From: Hysterangium stoloniferum
Lineage: Eukaryota; Basidiomycota; Agaricomycetes; Hysterangiales; Hysterangiaceae
Reading direction: 5' to 3'
NCBI GenBank assembly: GCA_015178975.1
Contig: WHVD01000003.1
Location: 1,054,001 to 1,118,000 of the forward strand
Length of the DNA stretch: 64,000 bases
In this document: piece by piece, positions 33,730 through 45,145 of the stretch
Layout: every line of letters begins with the position of its first letter
Numbering within the stretch: the stretch's first letter is position 1
Program-made: the position numbers and the translations under genes
Notes under the pieces: model-generated
Told to the model about the DNA's origin: nothing
Seen by the model: the letters and a program-made list of their open reading frames with translations, nothing else
Database searches by the model: none

Positions 33730-35807
33730 TGTTATGTATTTCTAAGTTTTTTCCTATTTTTAAACAATTTCCCCTAACAAATTGCGAAAACAAATATTCA
33801 AATGTAATTATATTGCGACGATTAAATTGTACAATATTTGTTTGATTTATCCTGAATCTATACAACCCATCTTGTATTTTTATCTAATAAATTGAGCAAG
33901 TAATTGAATTTCTACTTTTTATTCTTTTTTGATTAATATGTTGGCGACTCAGCGCTTATTCACAACGCGCGAGTAATCATGTGACATTCACATGATATTT
34001 CAAACTCCGACACTGACAAAACGCGATTTGAAATACTCACGCATCATCAAGGCGAAATATATATATTTTTATATTATTATAATAAAATATTATATTTATA
34101 ACTAACTAAAAGTAAATATAATAATTATATAATAATATAAAACTGGCCTGGCGTTTATTACACGGTGCATGGGAAAATTGTCACAACGAGTGACAACCGT
34201 CATAACAGGTGACAGTTGTCACAAAGGCGCACAACAGTCACAGAGGCACGCGACGGTCACAGAGGCACGTGACGGTCACAGAGGCACGCGACGGTCACAG
34301 AGGCGCGCAACAGTCACAGAGGCGCACGACAGTCACAGAGGCATGCAATGGTCACAGAGGCGTGCGACTGTCACAAAGGCGCGTGACGGTCACACAGGCG
34401 TGCGACTGTCACAACACGTGACAGTCACAAGACGCGAAGGGTGTCATGCGCGCACACAGGCGCGAGAGCATTATGTCATCATATATGCTACTGCAACAAA
34501 AACAGGAAACTCTCTGGAACATTCCAGTGGCTTCCAATGGAACATTAGTTAATAGGTACTAATATTAGATAGAATATTGTAGAATATTCTATAAAATTCT
34601 ACAATGTTCCATTATGCCAAGAATATTCTATAGTGTCTTAGAAGTAGTTAGAACCTTCCACAATGCTCTAGAAAATTCTAGAAAATTCTAAATGACATCA
34701 CTCCTCCCAGAATGACATCATTAAATCTTCTAGAATCTTCTAAATGTCTCAGACTAAAATGTATACAAGGAGCTCAGCTCCAGCCTTGAATAAAAAAATC
34801 AATCCAAATATCACATCAACCCACCACATCTGTGTGTGTCACTGCAGCAAGCAGGCTACTCCACCCCAATCTGGGCAGTTGGACATCTCATTCCACCTCT
34901 ATCTGAGCTGTTGGAAACCCTTGCCACCTCTATCAGAGTTGTTGGCCCAATCAGATCCCTTGTCACCTCAATCTGAGCTGTTGACTGATCTGCTGTTCCC
35001 CTGTCACCTCAATCTGAGTTGTTGACTTTTGTTCCCCCTTGCCACTTCTTAATTGAATAGTTGGCTATCTTTTATATATTATTTCCACTTCAGTTAGAGT
35101 TGTTGGTTATCAACTAATAATATATAAATAATCTCATACTATAGTCATCTCTTAATTGAGTACTGATTATTAGTTTTCCTTACATTGTTATTTGTAGTTT
35201 AAGACTTCAGTCACCTCTAGTTGAGTAATTTGACTGTTTATTGCATTACAAATAATCCTTGTTCTATTGTTCATTCATTGTGAATCAGTAAAGCATATTC
35301 ACATAAACAAATACTGAGAATATCCTTGCAGAATCCTTAAGACTACATTAAGATCCTGATAAGTTAATATCACAGTAGACCTTGTAGGTTAGTGTAAATA
35401 AAGCATATATTAGCCAAATAGTGTTTTATTCTATATCTAATCTTTTGACCTGTTTATAAATATTTTTACTGTTTGATAAATAGTATAAAATATATATAAA
35501 CTAGCTAGCATTGAAGTTAAATCTAGCTTTGGAATCAGTAAATTGTTATTCTTATTTTAGTAGTTGTTATCACAGAAAAAGAACAAGCTTGCACAAGCAG
35601 CTCTTAAAACCTTCTTTGCGAAGTAGGGTGCATATATTCAAGTAAACTCTTGACTTCAGGGGTTCTAAGTCTATTTAGGCTGCCACTGATTAATATCAAA
35701 TACTTAAATTATTTTACCTTGTAGTGAATTGAGTATTTGCACACTTTGATAGAGCATTGGACTCCTTTTTCCAGAAAATAATATTAAAATAAGGCTAATA
35801 CATCACA
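33730..35807 (+). mobile_element. About 2 kb non-coding insertion (probable solo LTR), copy 2
   Basis: Near-identical to 19158-21129. Starts TGTTATGTATTTC, ends ATACATCACA. Here the flanking duplication is 13 bp (AGTACTTGGACAC, 33717-33729 and 35808-35820) instead of 5 bp. The 19 bp tandem array has 10 units (34227-34416) instead of 4. It splits the RT/RNase H linker of element C without changing the reading frame total (2091 bp). Confidence 0.85.
34227..34416. repeat. 19-bp minisatellite, 10 units
   Basis: Consensus GCRCGCGACGGTCACAGAG with scattered transitions. The homologous array in copy 1 (19655-19730) has 4 units, so the number changed after the two copies separated. Confidence 0.9.
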
Positions 35808-38335
35808 AGTACTTGGACACCCTGCGAGCGGTATGCCTTATAGGTTATACACAGACGCTTTGGACTTCGCGCTGGGATGTTGCCTCCAGCAAATACAAAA
35901 AATGATGCTTAAGGACCTAAAGGATATGAAAATTTATGCCCAAGCAAGGGCAGCTTTCGATCAATCACGAGATGTCCCCATTTTTGTTACTCGTTATAAA
36001 ACCAAGGAGCCGGAATTCACCTGGACGGATTCCTGGGCTGCAGATTTTGATGACACCAGTGTCACAGTCGAACACGTTATCACCTATTGGAGCCGTATGC
36101 TCAAAAAAGCGGAATGTAACTACTCAGCCACAGAGCGAGAAGCATTAGCTGCTAAAGAAGGATTGGTCCATTTCCAGCCCTTTATCAAGGGAGAACATAT
36201 CCTTTTGATCACTGATCATGCGGCGTTACAATGGGCCAGATCTTATGAGAACACTAATCGTCGACTGGCCGCATGGGGGGCAGTATACGCTGCATACCCC
36301 GGTCTGGAAATCCTACATAGAGCAGGGCAGATACACAGCAACGTTGACCCATTATCTAGACTTCCTCGAGTACCTGACTGTGCTAGCCCCGCGAGAGACG
36401 ATCTCTTACCAATCGTAGCAGATTCTTATAACTGGAACGACAAAGAGATGTTATGGGAAAACAAACCAGCGGAAAAGGCCGTCTTTCTCACTCATCACGA
36501 GTTAGTTGAACGTGTCGGAACCGTCGAAGAGGTCCCCCAAACAAAATGGGACTTGCACAACCTTCCCAGAAACGATGAGACTGACGAGGCAGATTTTACT
36601 CTCTCAAATCCACAATTACTTATAGAGATCAATGAGAATTATGCTAAGGAACTTCACGACGGATACCAGAAAGATCCCGCTTTCAGGAATTATTACGCTG
36701 CCAATCCCATTTCTCCAAACATGGTAGCCACTCCTTCGCATTATTTTATCAGCAAGAATAAGCTATTGTTCTTTTGAGATTCAGACTGGAAAAGTCGAAT
36801 CTGCATTCCTAGCAGCATGACGACAACCATACTCAAGCTGATACACGATAATCCTTTCGAAGGAGCTCATGCAGGTGGCCACAGGCTCTTTAATCTGATG
36901 AAAGACCGTTTCTTCTGGCCGAGGATGTTGCAGGACTGCATGGTGTACGCTTGCAGCTGCGACATATGCCAGAAAACTAAAATTGATCATTCCACTCGAC
37001 AAGGAGCCCTTTGACCCGCGGATGTACCCCTAAGGCCGTTTGAGGTTGTCTCAATGGACCTGATTACCGGATTGCCTCCTTCTACAGAGGGCGGTTATTC
37101 CGCCATCTTCGTCGCCGTGGATAAACTCACGCGCTTCTTGATCTGTGAACCCACCACTTCAGATCTATCCGCAGAAGGATTCGCGCAAATCTTCGTGAAT
37201 AAAATAGCCGCTCCTTTCGGCCTGCCTTCAAGGATAATCTGTGATCGAGACAAAAGGTGGACCTGTAGGTTTTGGAGAGAAGTCTGCAAAGTATACGGAA
37301 GTGCCCTTGCAGTATCCTCGTCCCACCATCCTCAGACCGACGGTCAAACAGAGAACGCTAATGCTATTGTGGAGCAAATGCTCAGAGCATACTGCGCCTC
37401 TTCGAAGGAGGAATGGTCTAAATGGACTCAAGTAGTGGCTCATACCTACAATTCGACGGTTCAAAGCTCAACAAGCTATGTGCTGGCCTTTTTGCTGATG
37501 GGCTACTTACCAAGAGGAATGTCTAGCTGTCTAGGAGGGGACGACCCTGTGGTTCCCAGAGAATTATCAGATAGCCCTGTAGCCGACCAATGGAACTTAG
37601 AATTGGAAAACCACCGACAAGTGGCGTGGGATTCGATTGCGCAAGCACAAGAGACCCAAGCTCGCAGTTACAACAAGAGACGGAGATTAGTGGAGGATAT
37701 CTCAGAGGGAGATTATGTTCTGATCAATCCCCATTCTCTCGAGCTCATCGAGGCCAAGGGACCCGGAAGAAAACTTATACAAAGACGGATAGGGCCGTTT
37801 GAGGTCTTGGAAAAGATCAATCCTCAAGTCTTCCGACTCCGCATCCCCTTGGAATATCAATTACATCCAGTGATTAATCGAGACCATCTTAAAAAGTACC
37901 ACCTCTCCCCTAAGGAATTTGGATTGAGGGAGCTACTCGAGAACCCTCGAGAACTCAATCATAACGACGAGGAGTACGAAGTAGAAGCTATAGTAGGGCA
38001 CAAAAAGCATTGCAATTGACTCCTTTTCCAAGTTCGATGGAAAGGATATGGACTGGAGGAGGACACTTGGTTAAATGGCAATGACCTTCATAACGCTCCC
38101 GCTCTTCTTAGAGCTTACAAGACTATTTATCAAATTTAATGATCATTTATCCTTACGACGACAACACTGTTTATCTATTTCTAGCTCTACCCCTCCTCCT
38201 ACTTTCTTCCCCCTCGGCCTTTCACTTCAATAACCGAGCGGAGCTTGAAATTAATATAAAATACGTAAATTCGCTAAAGAAAATTTTATTCCCCCTATCT
38301 CTTCCCTCCACGTCAACCTCTCTAATCAGTACACT

Positions 38336-40819
38336 ATGTCGCAGGAGCAACAACCCAAACCCAAGTTCCCCAACTTCAAAAGAATACCGCGACCTCAACC
38401 CATTAATACCTCTACCACACCGTCTCGCACTGAACAAGTCGAGCACTCCACGAGTAATTCTGGAACGCCTTTGCCAATACCCTCCGCTGCGCTGGGCGAC
38501 ATCACGGGAACGTCCACCAACTCGGGGAATGGAACCGCCTTTACTCCATACGCTCCTCTTCCCAGACCCCGATTTCCCAATTTTAAAAGAATACCTCAAC
38601 CTCAAACTACAGTTCCTTCTGCCCCTTCACCTCGAACAGAAACTGTCGAGCGTGTGGAGGAGACTTCATTGTCCACGAATCCTACGCGGACGGACTCCGT
38701 TTCAAAAGCTGCACCATGGTCCTCTAATACTTGGGGGGCTCCCTCGGGAACATGGAGCAAAACCCCACCACCTTCTCATAGTATTTTCCCTTCTACCGAA
38801 GAGGAGATCAGAAAGAAACAGCAGTCTGAGGCCTTCTCCGCACAGGTTCAGGAGGAATTGAAAACGCTTAAACGAAAGAGGAGAGAGGAGTACTTGGAAG
38901 GACAATGGAGGATGGGGGCTAGGGATAATGTCCCTTCAAGGCGGACATGCCAGGAATGGAGGAAAATGGAAGGGCACGATAATCCTTCAATCATCGCTCC
39001 CCCTTTAGGTCATAAATGGATGGATTTCGCTGAAACGGATTGCAGCGATGGGGGCACGTCATGTGTTCGGAGTGTAGGCCAAAAAAGTAGGAAAGGAAAA
39101 GATAGAGTCACCTTCTACGATTGGGACAAGGTACAAAGGATCAAGTTACAAAGCATTGCATTGCGACGTGGAGATGGAGTTGCATTACCTCCCAGACCCC
39201 CTTCACACCGTGGACCTCAGGAACGGACCTACCGGATGGGGCCCGGTGATCTTTCATCTGACTCGGAGGACGACCAATCTCGCTACCCCGCCTACGACAG
39301 CAAGTACCTCGGTGCTGACTGCCATGAAGGTTTCCTACTCCCTGACAACATTCACTTCTTCACGAGTGATCCTAACCAACGACGAAAGCTACCAACTTCC
39401 GTCAGAGTTTGGAGAGGGGTATCGTCCAGCAGACTCTGCAATCCCATCCACTTCCTCTCATCTCCCTCCACCTCCGCCGGTCTCTTCCGTACCTACATTA
39501 CAGCGCTTTACACCCTTTTCGGAGCTACCGGGAAGTCTTGTACCATCCTCCGAGCTGCCTTCTCTTCCCCCTATACCACTACCCCTCCCCTTCACAGGAC
39601 ATTGTCTTATATCACCGTCCTCATCCATACCCAAGCCTCCTTCAGCACCGCAGCCAATCTCACCCCTCCGCACGTCACCCGACCCTCTCGTCACCTCCCA
39701 CTCTACTTCAACGCCTTTGGCCCCTGTGGTGTCTAACGTTCCCCTCACTTCCTTGACACCACGGAGTCCACCGCCCGCCTCTCCCTACTCCCCTTGCGTT
39801 TCTCTGGGAAGTCCCATTCAGCATCCTAACGATACATTAATGGATGTTGATCACCCTATCCCGGAAGTTCTCACAACGCCTATGGAGGAAGTCCTCGAAG
39901 CGCCTCTCTCAGCCATAGACGTCTCCAAGGAACCCCCCCTGGCAATGGAAGCCTTCGAGGAGCCCCCCCCCTTAAGTGAAAAAGCAAAAGGGAAACGAAG
40001 AACTCAAGCCGACGAGCCCCTTGTCATAGACCCCCCCTCGACCCACCCCATTCGCAGCCCCCCGCCGCAGCCGTCCTCTCCCCTCCATTCTGGGGATACG
40101 GCTGGCCCCTCCCGTCCCTTCCAGTCAAGTTGGATGCGCGTGTCTATTAATTACCCCTCTGACATCTTCACTGTGGAACGCACATTAACGCGACTGGGAC
40201 CAACCCTGTGGCAGCCCCTTCTTAAAGGGCATATCCAGGGGTATAGCGGGTCTCTTACTTTGTCGGACCGCATGAGCGCATTTTATTTATGTGTCAACGA
40301 CCCTAAGGAACAGCTGCGTTTAGTGGAGGATATAGAACGGGTGGAACTTTCCATGTTTCCATGTTTCGGTCCTTACTTGTCAACTCCTCTTGTGTTCTTC
40401 CTGACCACACACCAACCCACTCTGCAGTGGACCTCGTTGACTTGTTGGAGCAACTGTTGCCGGATTCGGAGACTTCGAGAGGAATCCCCTCTGGGGGAGA
40501 CATGAGCTCCACACCGCTCATCACTCCTACCCCACCATCACTACACCCTCGACCCCCTCTCCTTGCCCGTATAACTGACACTTCTGTGGATCGCGTTCGT
40601 GCCATAATTTGAACATGCCAGAAGGCCTACGGTCATTGGGTCTCGTCGATCCAAAAAATGGATGGGTTGACATCCGCCAATGACGCTTCGAGGCAGGAGG
40701 ACATCGCTCTTTCCTTTCGTGCCAAGCATCTCGCCTGGGGCAACGCTATCCTACACCTTGGGGGTTCATCGCAGGATGCATGGGGAGGAGTTCCAAGTGT
40801 CCTTCGACATCTTCTTTGA
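38336..40819 (+). pseudogene. Element C third ORF (ORF3)
   Basis: ATG at 38336, about 200 bp after the pol stop; the same start and N-terminal KFPNFKRIPRPQ box (present twice) as in D. Compared with A and D, C has one extra G in a G run near 39415, an 8 bp tandem duplication (ccatgttt) near 40355 and a CGA-to-TGA stop at 40610-40612. Ignoring these, the frame runs to 40819 (about 820 codons). Regions in order: repeated basic/Pro box, Ser/Thr/Pro-rich spacer, K/R/E-rich probable helix, a conserved block (KGKDRVTFYDW, RIKLQSIALRRGD), Pro-rich region, and a conserved C-terminal part (AFYLCVND, DLVDLLEQLLP, QKAYGHWVS, AWGGVPS). No known family recognised. Confidence 0.75.
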
Positions 40820-40833
40820 CATAGCTCTTCGAC

Positions 40834-40844
40834 CTGGGGGGCAC
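40834..40844 (+). other. Polypurine tract of element C
   Basis: ctggggggcac immediately before the 3' LTR. The equivalent in element A is ctggaggggcac. Confidence 0.65.
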
Positions 40845-41475
40845 TGTGAGAGGTATGGCAAAATACACTCAGGAAATATAGTCGGATGTGCTCTTACTAT
40901 ATTTCCTTTATTATTTCTATTTTCTCTCTTTCATTATACCTATAATTAGTTCGACGACCTATGTATGCGGTACATCGACTCTTGTGGGCACACACACGCC
41001 AGACTTATGTATTCTAGCGCCGGTAGTTTAGAACTCAGACACTTTTTACACCGCAACCACGACTTACCCAGACACCCGTTAGTGTCCTGTAAGTTGTGAT
41101 TGGTGTATTGTCTCGACCGTCACAGACAGGCTTTAGCTACTCATTCAAACTGAGTTTCGAACTGTATCAGTCGAAACTCAATCCCTATCTCAACTTGCGT
41201 GGACTACATCCATGCTACTCTATTATTCGACTCTCTAACTACTCTACTTGCACTCGAGCAGTTATCCAGAATCGTACTTAACCAGTCGATTCTGCTTATT
41301 TGTTCTAGCTATCTACCTTACTTTAGATAGCTATTTCTCTCTACCGTATTGAACTACATAGTCAATACGTGTTCGGTCCGTATTAGACTTAGACAGTCAA
41401 TACATAGTGGTATCGTACTTCAACGGTCGATATTCTTCGTATATAGAACGGTTAGAACTTCTACCACTCTTCACA
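40845..41475 (+). repeat. Element C 3' LTR
   Basis: 631 bp, matching 27472-28102 with about 10 substitutions, nearly all transitions. Followed by the CTTAG duplicate. Confidence 0.95.
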
Positions 41476-41480
41476 CTTAG

Positions 41481-42030
41481 CATAATTTTCATCAATCTCT
41501 ATAAGCAATTGTGGATTCGAGAGAGTAAAGTTTGTTTCATCGGTTTCATCATTCCTGGGGAGGTTGTGCAAGTCCCATTTCATTTGGGGGACCTCTTCCA
41601 CGGTTCCAACTGGTTTGACTAACTCGTGATGAGTGAGAAAGATGGCCTTTTCTGCTGGTTTGTTCTCCCATAACATCTCGTCATCATTCCGGTTGTGAGA
41701 ATCCACTACGATCGGTAAGAGGTTGTCTCTCGCAGGGCTAGCATAGTCAGGTACTCAAGGAAGTCTGGACAGCGGGTCAACATTGCTGTGTATCCGTCCC
41801 ACTCTATGTAGGATTTCCAGACCAGGGTATGCAGCATATACTGCCCCCTATGTGGCCAGTCGACGACTAGTATTCTCATAAGATCTGGCCCATTGTAATG
41901 CCGCATGGTCGGTGATCAGAAGGATATGTTCTCCTTCGATAAAGGGCTGGAAATGGACTAATCCTTCTTTAGCGGCTAACACCTCTCACTCTGTGGCTGA
42001 ATAGTTACACTCTGCTTTCTTGAGCGTACG
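41481..42030 (-). pseudogene. pol: Element D RNase H fragment (truncated end of D)
   Basis: Minus-strand pol upstream of the element C insertion point: WSRTLKKAECNYSATE, DHAALQWARSYEN, NVDPLSRLP, then the linker with KWDLHNLP. Stops (TE*E near 41992, TGG-to-TAG near 41850) break it. Homology ends near 42030 after the WSRTLKK block; the RT, gag and 5' LTR of D are absent, so D is 5'-truncated. Confidence 0.85.
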
Positions 42031-43108
42031 GCTCCAAGCGCCCGCCCGGAAAAGCCCAAAGCGACGACGCTACACTCTAAATATTGTCAGAAAGCATTTC
42101 ATGGTTCATGAGCCCCGTCGTGGTGAACAATATAGCCCACATTACAATAGACGACCGCATGGAGCACTCTAGCGATTCAGAAGATTCGGATGCATCCTCC
42201 GTACCCTGCCCTGGTCCCACAGCCCCATTCACGTTTCCACTAGATATCCATCTGATGGAAAGGACTAATCCGTTGGGAGTGTTTCCCCTTTTAAGCTCAG
42301 TCATCGTGGAGTCAGCTCTTGTCGCCTTTGTCTCTTGCCACTATGATCTGAGTGGCTGGTACTCAAGGTATTTCTTACCCTTCCCTTGAGTAATTTTCTT
42401 TTTCCTTGGAATCTCCCCCGGACACCGCTCTAGTGTTCTGGTGGGGTCCCTTTAGTGCCATTGTAACATGTAACTCGGCGATGTCGCAAGCTATTCAGCA
42501 AGCTCGACCAGCTCCAAGCAGCTGTGGTACAGAGGTTAAGTTGCCTCTGAATATGTAGGTTGCAGTGGTTATCCTCGTGTGTTTGTATTAGAGCTGTCGC
42601 TGTCTATCTAGGTAACATGTATAAGCCTTCTGTTGTACGTGCCTATGTCCAGTCAAATACAAGATTTTAAGCCACAATTGGGAAATGCGAAATATCCTGG
42701 GTAGTTGTAGAATCCTTTTGTTACCAAGTGTGTGGCCTCCTGGGCCGTCTTAAAAGTTAGCGTTGCACAAGCAAATGTTACTTTAATCTTAGTGTTTAAT
42801 ATTAATGATTGCATACGTACAAGCCCGAGGCATTTAAAGTAATTAATGATATAATCTTCGAATCGCTCAGATATCATAAAATATATGTTCCTTATTTCGA
42901 AACTTAATTGTCATTTGTCTCATCGGTTCTGAATTAGCCACTTAGCGGTTCGTCGGTTTGTCTAGATCGGCGTATTCCCGAAAGTTGAACTATTAACCTT
43001 TAATTATCCGCCAACCGGTCCAATCAACAACGGTCGCCTAGAATAGATAAGTAACGTCACAATCAGCCAAAACAACAATACCCCTACTCAGAATACTCAC
43101 AACACATC
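42031..43108. other. Transition from transposons to genes; possible tRNA-derived SINE
   Basis: No convincing gene. At about 42524-42590 the sequence TGTGGTACAGAGGTTAAG, followed by GGTTGCAGTGGTTATCC, resembles the box A and a degenerate box B of tRNA-derived SINEs. An open frame at 42084-42389 (Asp/Ser-rich patch) has no recognisable domain or intron signals. The last 150 bp would be the promoter of the dioxygenase gene. Confidence 0.3.
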
Positions 43109-44917
43109 ATGCTGCGATACACTCTGCGCCGTACCTCCACACAATCCTACCCCCGTCACTTGCATGCACCTCTCAGAGGAAGGCGTACTCTTACTACGCT
43201 AGCCGATGAAGTCCGCTCTGATGCGACATTTCGTATTCCTATAGTCGATTTCCAAGGCTTTCGACATGCGACATCGACGGGCGAGAAAGCTCGTATCGCT
43301 GATGCAATTGTTGGAGCTTTTAAGGAGGTGAGGTTATACATAAAATTTTCTAGACTGAAGAGACACGCCTCCCGGTTTCGACACGAGACTGACCAGGCAA
43401 ATGTTTGCAGGTCGGCTTCGTTTATATCAAGAACCATGGAATTCCCGACGCCGTTGTGAAAGATACATTTCAAAAGGTTTACATATTTTCTTGCACGCTT
43501 TTCTGGTTTATTTTCCTGATGTTCTGTGTCCTATCTTGTGTCCTTTGTGTCCGAATGATGCTCCTAGAGTGCAGATTTCTTCAAGCAACCGTCGGACGTC
43601 AAGGTAAATGAATGAATTCACTAAAATACTCAACATCTGGCCTGATAGCGAGATCTACCACAGAATAGGTTGGCCTGGGACGGTAATCCTGAAATATTTT
43701 CGCTATGTGTTTTTCTTAATAATCTGCTATCGAACAGATCCCCGAGCTAACCGAGGCTACGTCCGGACTGGCCGTGAACGTGTGACCCAGTCTGCTAATG
43801 GTAAGCCACTTGATCTGCGAGTCATACTCTTGCATAAATACGGCCTTCGAACATATTATCATTGCTTTGTATTCCAGTGGAAGAGATAGCGGCAATGCGC
43901 GCTAAAGCACCAGATTCAAAGGAATCCATGGAGATTGGTCGTGATTGGGACAAGAACTGGAAAAATAAGTGGCCAGAAGAATCTGAGGTGCCCAGATTTA
44001 AAACCATAATGAAAGATTTCTTTCAGGTTCGCCTGCTCCACCATCTTCTGAGATAACGTTGAGTTAAAATCGAAATTAGACGTGTCACGAGCTTCACGTT
44101 TCCGTAATGAGCTCAGTGGCGATGGGTCTCGGAATGCAAGAGGATTTTTTCAACACACAAGTCAATGAGCAATATCATAATCTTAGGTATTTGACCGTCG
44201 TCCAAATGCAGTTATCCGACTTAAATTGCACTAAAAAAAGACTTTTATCATACCCCCCTATAAAGAGTTCTCTTCTGAAGCAAGAAGGTCAAGCTCGTGC
44301 GGGGGCCCACTCAGGTAAGTATTTATGGGTTGGGTGGACAGAGTATTTGCCCACTGACGGCTTCGCATCACAACAGATTATGGGTCCTTAACTTTTGTAT
44401 TCCAAGACTCGGTATACCTGAGAGTTTAATGCGGTGTTCTGAGTTATTCATAATTTCTTTTCATTTCAAGGTGGGAGGTCTTGAGGTCCAAAATCCGCAT
44501 ACAAAACAATTTCACCCCGCTACTCCCATCGTAAGTTTCATGTCCACTATGACTGGTTCCAATTAATTTCGACCTTTGCATTCATACTAGGATGGGACGA
44601 TAGTGGTGAACGTCGGTGATTTGCTGGCACGGTGGTCCAATGACGTTTTGCGAAGTACGCTACACCGGGTAGTGGCACCAAGAGTTCCCATTGACGACGA
44701 TGCCTACACGCCAGCACGTCAGTCAATCGCTTTCTTCTGTAATCCCAACGGTGGGGCAAAAATTGAATGCCTCCCGCATTGTCATTCCGACTTGCAGCCG
44801 AGGAAGTACCAACCTATCACGACAGAGGAGTATATAGTGGGAAGGTAATCCCTCGGGAATTTTTTAACTTAATTCTTCTCATAAAATATTTATAGGCTCT
44901 CCCATACATACAACTAA
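43109..44917 (+). CDS. Thymine dioxygenase-like 2OG-Fe(II) oxygenase
   Basis: A non-heme iron, 2-oxoglutarate-dependent oxygenase of the isopenicillin-N-synthase fold. Many short introns; the first three are probably 43328-43410, 43477-43567 and 43604-43661. The protein starts MLRYTLRRTS with an Arg/Ser/Thr-rich leader that could be mitochondrial, then IPIVDFQGF, GFVYIKNHGIP, DFFKQP, ANRGYVRTGRERVTQ, the iron ligands in AGAHSDYGSLTF (HxD) and STLHRVV (distal His), and RQSIAFF (RxS, 2OG-binding). End: GRLSHTYN then TAA at 44915. The pattern LLARWSND plus FFCNPN strongly recalls fungal thymine-7-hydroxylase, which oxidises thymine stepwise to 5-carboxyuracil. Convergent with the aldehyde dehydrogenase. 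Substrate is inferred from remembered family similarity. Confidence 0.82.
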
Positions 44918-45145
44918 TCGGTAAACATCACGTACACGTAAATTATGCCGTTCATTCGAGGCCTGCATTCCCTAGGACTGGTTTTAACCATATCGCTTGC
45001 GTTCGTTGGAATCTTCTGCAAACCAATCTTCTTTCTCGTGTATTTCGTTTTCAGTTGCATAATTCACAATGATCGACTTGCTCTGAGAATCTGTGTTGAT
45101 TTTTATTCCTTGTGAGAAATAGCCTCAGTGAGTAACGAGCTGTCA

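Larger units (their letters stand above)
32506..38139 (+). pseudogene. pol: Element C pol: RT, RNase H, integrase, chromodomain
   Basis: One frame throughout once the 33730-35820 insertion and duplicate are ignored. RT: PSKSPWGVPAFVV, the fingers/palm block, motif A reads SSFNALAGFTQL (Asn where the family has the catalytic Asp), motif C YIDD near 33322. RNase H: YTDALDFALG, TEREALAAKE, DHAALQW, NVDPLSRLP (35833-36370). Integrase: zinc-binding CDICQKTK, core SMDLITGLP, CDRDKRW, HHPQTDGQTEN. Chromodomain: RWKGYGLEEDTWL, ending at 38139. Nonsense codons at 36775-36777, 37012-37014 and 38017-38019 are all CGA-to-TGA by comparison with copies A and D. Confidence 0.92.
27472..41475 (+). mobile_element. 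Element C: full-length chromovirus-like Gypsy element (14 kb)
   Basis: Both LTRs are 631 bp, differ at roughly 10 positions by eye, and are bracketed by CTTAG (27467-27471 and 41476-41480). Order: 5' LTR, PBS, gag-protease ORF, pol (RT, RNase H, integrase, chromodomain), ORF3, purine tract, 3' LTR. Two later insertions lie inside (28962-29435 and 33730-35807); without them it is about 11.4 kb. It is inserted head-on into element D, a close relative, at the RNase H/integrase linker. Every ORF is broken, so it is not autonomous as it stands. Confidence 0.95.

Noticed and set aside
42084..42389. 101-codon frame with Ser/Asp patch
   Set aside because: Starts at the truncated end of element D; no domain, no splice signals, no neighbour support.
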